Assembly (NCBI GenBank): GCA_021806745.1
Contig: JAJZQS010000006.1
Span: forward strand, 1-47,853
DNA: 47,853 nt
DNA from: a bacterium
Lineage (GTDB): Bacteria > Elusimicrobiota > Elusimicrobia > UBA1565 > UBA9628
Direction of reading: 5' to 3'
A program made the translations under genes and the position numbers. The notes under the pieces are model-generated. The model worked only from the letters and a program-made list of their open reading frames with translations. It searched no databases and had not been told where the DNA came from. Shown one piece after another: positions 46,107 to 47,853 of the stretch; position 1 is the stretch's first letter, and each line of letters starts with the position of its first letter.

Positions 46107-47455
46107 CGCCGCCTCCTTGACCGTCCAGGGTCCAAAGTCCCACCCTGAACATACGCGGCGACCCCCCAAAAAGTTCCATGCGCGGCGCGGCGGGGTCGGG
46201 CGGACGGTCCGGTCAGGGCCGGCCCACGATGGCCGCCACGTCCACCTCGGGCAGCGGTCGGCGCTCGGCGGGGAAGGGCACGCGCACGGACTGCACGCGC
46301 GCGTCGCTGAGGAACACGCGCTTGACGGTCTTGAGCAAGATGGCCAAGTCCAGCGCCGGGGAGAAGTTCTTCAGGTAGTAGAGGTCGTAGTGGTGCTTTT
46401 CCAGGGAGCCTTCCAGGCCTTGGGTGGCGCGGTAGTAGACCTGGGCCCAGCCGGTGATGCCGGGCGGCACCAGGTGGCGCAGGTGGTAGTTGGGCACGGA
46501 CTTTTCGATGACCGCCACTTCCTTCACCCACTCCGGGCGCGGGCCCACCAAGGACATCTCCCCGCGCAAGACATTCCACAACTGCGGGAACTCGTCCAAT
46601 CGAAAGCGGCGCAGGAACGCGCCCAGGCGCGTGGGGCGCACGCCGCGCGGACGAAGACGACTGCAGGGTGAAGATTATAGGTTCACTTCGCGGCGGGCGG
46701 TAATCCCGGGGATCGACGCAGCGTTCATATGTCGTTTTGTCGATCGCGATCCACTTGGTCCTATCGATGCCGCGCCGGTTGGTGGCCGTGGCGCCCACGG
46801 GAAACGCCGAAGCCATTTCAATGCGGCGCCCCTGCTCTTCGGCGATGACGCGAAGCTCGTCGGCCGCCTCGGACAAATCCTGATCCTGGCTGAAGACGAG
46901 AGCGACCTCATACTCTCTTTTCAAGGCCAAGCGGATGATGTCCAAAGACAAGCGCACGTCGATGCCTTTCTCTTGGCCGGCACGGAAGCCGTAGCGCTTG
47001 CCGGCCATCGCGCCGAACTCCGCGCGCCGCGGCAGTTCAACCTCGACGCGGCGATAGCGCAGGCGCCGACTGTAAACAGACACCTTCTCTCGGCTCATCG
47101 CACGCAGCTTCCCGCTCCAGAATCCATGCCAAAAGGAGTCATCCTCCGGAGCGGGAATGCCGGTGTAGAAGCGGCACTGCGCCAATCGCCAACCGTTGCT
47201 GCGGCAGAGCGCGGCGGACAGGGCCAACGGGTCGTAGTTCGGATACCGGCAGGAGAACGCGGCCCGCGCCGCGTGGAACAGATTTTGACCGTCAATAAAG
47301 GCGACGGCCCGAGGAAGCGCGTCCCCGTCAAAAAAGTACCCCGCCCGGGCCTTTCGGCAAGTCGAGCGGGGATGAAGTGAGTAAATTATAGCACGGCTGG
47401 GCGCAAAATCAAGGCCCCGTTTTTTTGCGGCCGTCCGTCTCGCGCGCAGGTCCAT
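46004..47455 (-). CDS. NYN-domain (PIN-like) endoribonuclease gene with lost stop codon
   Basis: The recognisable protein lies at 46678-47320. AVAFIDGQNLFHAARAAF is the NYN first strand with its Asp, with NYDPLALSAALCR, then GQEKGIDVRLSLDIIRLA, VFSQDQDLSEAADELR and DPRDYRP, the usual family C-terminus. NYN proteins are metal-dependent RNases of the PIN/FEN-like fold. Family members stop right after DPRDYR, but here the junction with T1 removes the stop and the frame stays open to 46004 through unrelated sequence. The start is uncertain: ATG 47455 lies at the R1 edge, and no ATG/GTG/TTG occurs in frame nearer the domain. Confidence 0.65.
   Translation of the reverse strand: MDLRARRTAAKKRGLDFAPSRAIIYSLHPRSTCRKARAGYFFDGDALPRAVAFIDGQNLFHAARAAFSCRYPNYDPLALSAALCRSNGWRLAQCRFYTGIPAPEDDSFWHGFWSGKLRAMSREKVSVYSRRLRYRRVEVELPRRAEFGAMAGKRYGFRAGQEKGIDVRLSLDIIRLALKREYEVALVFSQDQDLSEAADELRVIAEEQGRRIEMASAFPVGATATNRRGIDRTKWIAIDKTTYERCVDPRDYRPPRSEPIIFTLQSSSSARRAPHAPGRVPAPLSIGRVPAVVECLARGDVLGGPAPGVGEGSGGHRKVRAQLPPAPPGAARHHRLGPGLLPRHPRPGRLPGKAPLRPLLPEELLPGAGLGHLAQDRQARVPQRRARAVRARALPRRAPTAARGGRGGHRGPALTGPSARPRRAAHGTFWGVAAYVQGGTLDPGRSRRRRCIMRAREGTGAFVEIRRICFGSAGCTTIWGWCP
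46122..46194 (-). repeat. Cassette repeat R2 with conserved leader
   Basis: The plus strand reads CGTCCAGGGTCCAAAGTCCC (46122-46141), CACCCTGAACATACGCGGCG, CCCCCCAAAAAGTTCC, ATGCGCGGCGCGGCGG. The minus strand can form CAGGGT/ACCCTG around GGGACTTTGG. It sits between the T1 fragment and the MHN/DUF2335 cassette. Confidence 0.75.
46149..46493 (-). repeat. 345-bp direct repeat, copy of 43512-43856
   Basis: It covers the last ~280 bp of the transferase gene, its stop, the spacer and most of R. The copies have equal length and only about three or four base differences (near 43548-43550 and 43769), so the duplication is recent or maintained by conversion. Confidence 0.85.
46213..46641 (-). pseudogene. 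3' fragment of polyprenyl glycosylphosphotransferase (T1)
   Basis: 142 codons from a GTG: RPTRLGAFLRRFRLDEFPQL, then WNVLRGEMSLVGPRPEWV, NYHLRHLVPPGITGWAQV, ending IVGRP. This keeps the DE..QLWNV and GPRP catalytic motifs of the bacterial sugar transferase family but has lost the N-terminal membrane anchor and the start of the catalytic domain. Transferase-like sequence begins near 46659, next to the end of the NYN gene. It is probably inactive or only soluble. It is nearly identical to T2 over their common part. Confidence 0.85.
47385..47412 (-). promoter_or_regulatory. Possible promoter inside the 5' part of the NYN gene
   Basis: On the minus strand TTGATT (plus 47407-47412), 16 bp, a perfect TATAAT (plus 47385-47390). 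If real, translation must start after 47380, where the only candidate TTG is out of frame unless the T6 tract near 47330 has slipped by one base. Confidence 0.4.
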
Positions 47456-47460
47456 GCCTC

Positions 47461-47492
47461 AACATACGAATCACCCCCCAAAAAAGTTCCCT
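47461..47492 (-). repeat. Cassette repeat R1
   Basis: The plus strand reads AACATACGAATCA, then CCCCCCAAAAAAGTTCC. The AACATRCGAATCA part matches R5; the GC-rich flank found in R2-R4 is absent. A weaker echo (CCGTCAAAAAAGTACC, 47325-47340) lies inside the NYN gene. Confidence 0.7.
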
Positions 47493-47524
47493 CAGAATTT
47501 AGGCGGCGGCGCCGGGCGGGAGGT

Positions 47525-47853
47525 TCAGGCCGCGGCTTCGTGGGCGGGGTCGGGGTTGAAGGTGGGCACCAGCTCGCGCAGGCGGCGCAGGACGGCGGCG
47601 GGATCGGCGGCGCGCGCGGCGATTTCCAGGTCCAGCAGGCGCGCGTCCAGGTCGGCGGGGGCGGCGTTCTCGCCGCGCAAGATCAGGATGTCGGAATGCT
47701 CGGACGCGCCTTCGGCGGCGGGGTCTTCGGTCAGCTCCTCGGTGAGCTTCTCGCCCTGCTTGAGGCCGGTGAACTTGATCTCCACGTCCTTGCCCGGCTC
47801 AAGGCCCGACAGCAGGATCAAGCTCTTGGCCATGTCCAGTATGCGCACGGGCT
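47525..47853 (-). CDS. CapD/FlaA1-type NDP-sugar epimerase/dehydratase, C-terminal part (E1, runs off the window)
   Basis: The visible ~109 codons ([20 protein letters not shown] to [10 protein letters not shown]) match E2 (44551-44879) residue for residue. The few nucleotide differences look synonymous. The 5' end lies beyond the window, so it cannot be said whether this copy is whole. Its stop is TGA, whereas E2 has TAG. It is the first (upstream-most) glycan gene visible in the cassette array. Confidence 0.8.
   Translation of the reverse strand, partial: PVRILDMAKSLILLSGLEPGKDVEIKFTGLKQGEKLTEELTEDPAAEGASEHSDILILRGENAAPADLDARLLDLEIAARAADPAAVLRRLRELVPTFNPDPAHEAAA

Noticed and set aside
47461-47492. 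CRISPR repeats
   Set aside because: R copies are 800-1500 bp apart, separated by genes, and there are no spacers or cas genes.
42400-47853. Classical integron cassette array
   Set aside because: The repeats lack GTTRRRY/RYYYAAC core sites and there is no intI in view. The glycan-gene fragments at each unit are not a feature of integrons.

Overview
The window is about 47.9 kb of very GC-rich DNA from a Gram-negative bacterium. The evidence is secreted and outer-membrane proteins with signal peptides, a twitching ATPase, a PorV-like barrel beside a secreted metallopeptidase with a FlgD-like C-terminal domain, DUF2079, YtxH and a membrane pyrophosphatase. Together these fit Elusimicrobiota or a neighbouring phylum. 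The phylum is an inference; there is no rRNA in the window.

Region by region. (1) 1-2.8 kb, plus strand: pilT, then two overlapping genes for auxiliary unsaturated-fatty-acid oxidation, an enoyl-CoA isomerase-like crotonase and a 2,4-dienoyl-CoA-reductase-like SDR. (2) 2.8-10.7 kb: YtxH protein, a 616-aa coiled-coil protein, a ParB-like orphan, and two large envelope proteins, one a zinc-ribbon/TM/carboxypeptidase-regulatory fusion. (3) 10.7-14.5 kb, minus strand: DUF2079 protein, Xaa-Pro aminopeptidase and a secreted Amidase_2. (4) 14.6-19.2 kb, plus: a double-MscS channel, typA/bipA and a TIM-barrel glycosidase. (5) 19.2-23.2 kb, plus: a zinc-uptake operon (small CPxC exported peptide, beta-barrel, znuA, znuC, znuB) behind a promoter buried in a Zur/Fur-type dyad. 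(6) 23.2-27.8 kb, minus: FTP/M36-type metallopeptidase plus PorV-like barrel. (7) 27.9-34.2 kb: tRNA-Arg(UCG), then yebC-ruvC-ruvA-ruvB-spoIID-queA-tgt, with every junction after yebC a 4-bp overlap. (8) 34.2-36.5 kb: K+-independent H+-pyrophosphatase with its own promoter and terminator. (9) 36.5-42.6 kb: an AAA/DUF4143 ATPase with a leaderless-type promoter in a large inverted repeat, an unknown membrane protein, wecB, a tviB-type UDP-sugar dehydrogenase and an unknown lipoprotein-like TIM-barrel protein.

(10) 42.4-47.85 kb is the accessory part and the most unusual. All genes are on the minus strand. Small accessory genes (DUF4258/YgiT-type toxin-antitoxin, ORF6N, DUF2335 plus an orphan, NYN nuclease, a short helical protein) alternate with 3' fragments of two surface-polysaccharide genes: polyprenyl glycosylphosphotransferase (T) and CapD/FlaA1-type epimerase/dehydratase (E). 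Read along the minus strand the order is E-R-NYN, T-R-orphan-DUF2335, E-R-ORF6N, T-R-toxin/antitoxin, remnant-R-orphan. R is a repeat with core CCCCCCAAAAARGTTCC on the plus strand. Each T or E fragment starts abruptly in mid-gene next to the previous cassette and ends at R. The two T copies are almost identical, and the E copies differ only by a few apparently silent changes. This looks like a modular gene-cassette array built into a glycan locus. No recombinase is present in the window, and I do not recognise the repeat.
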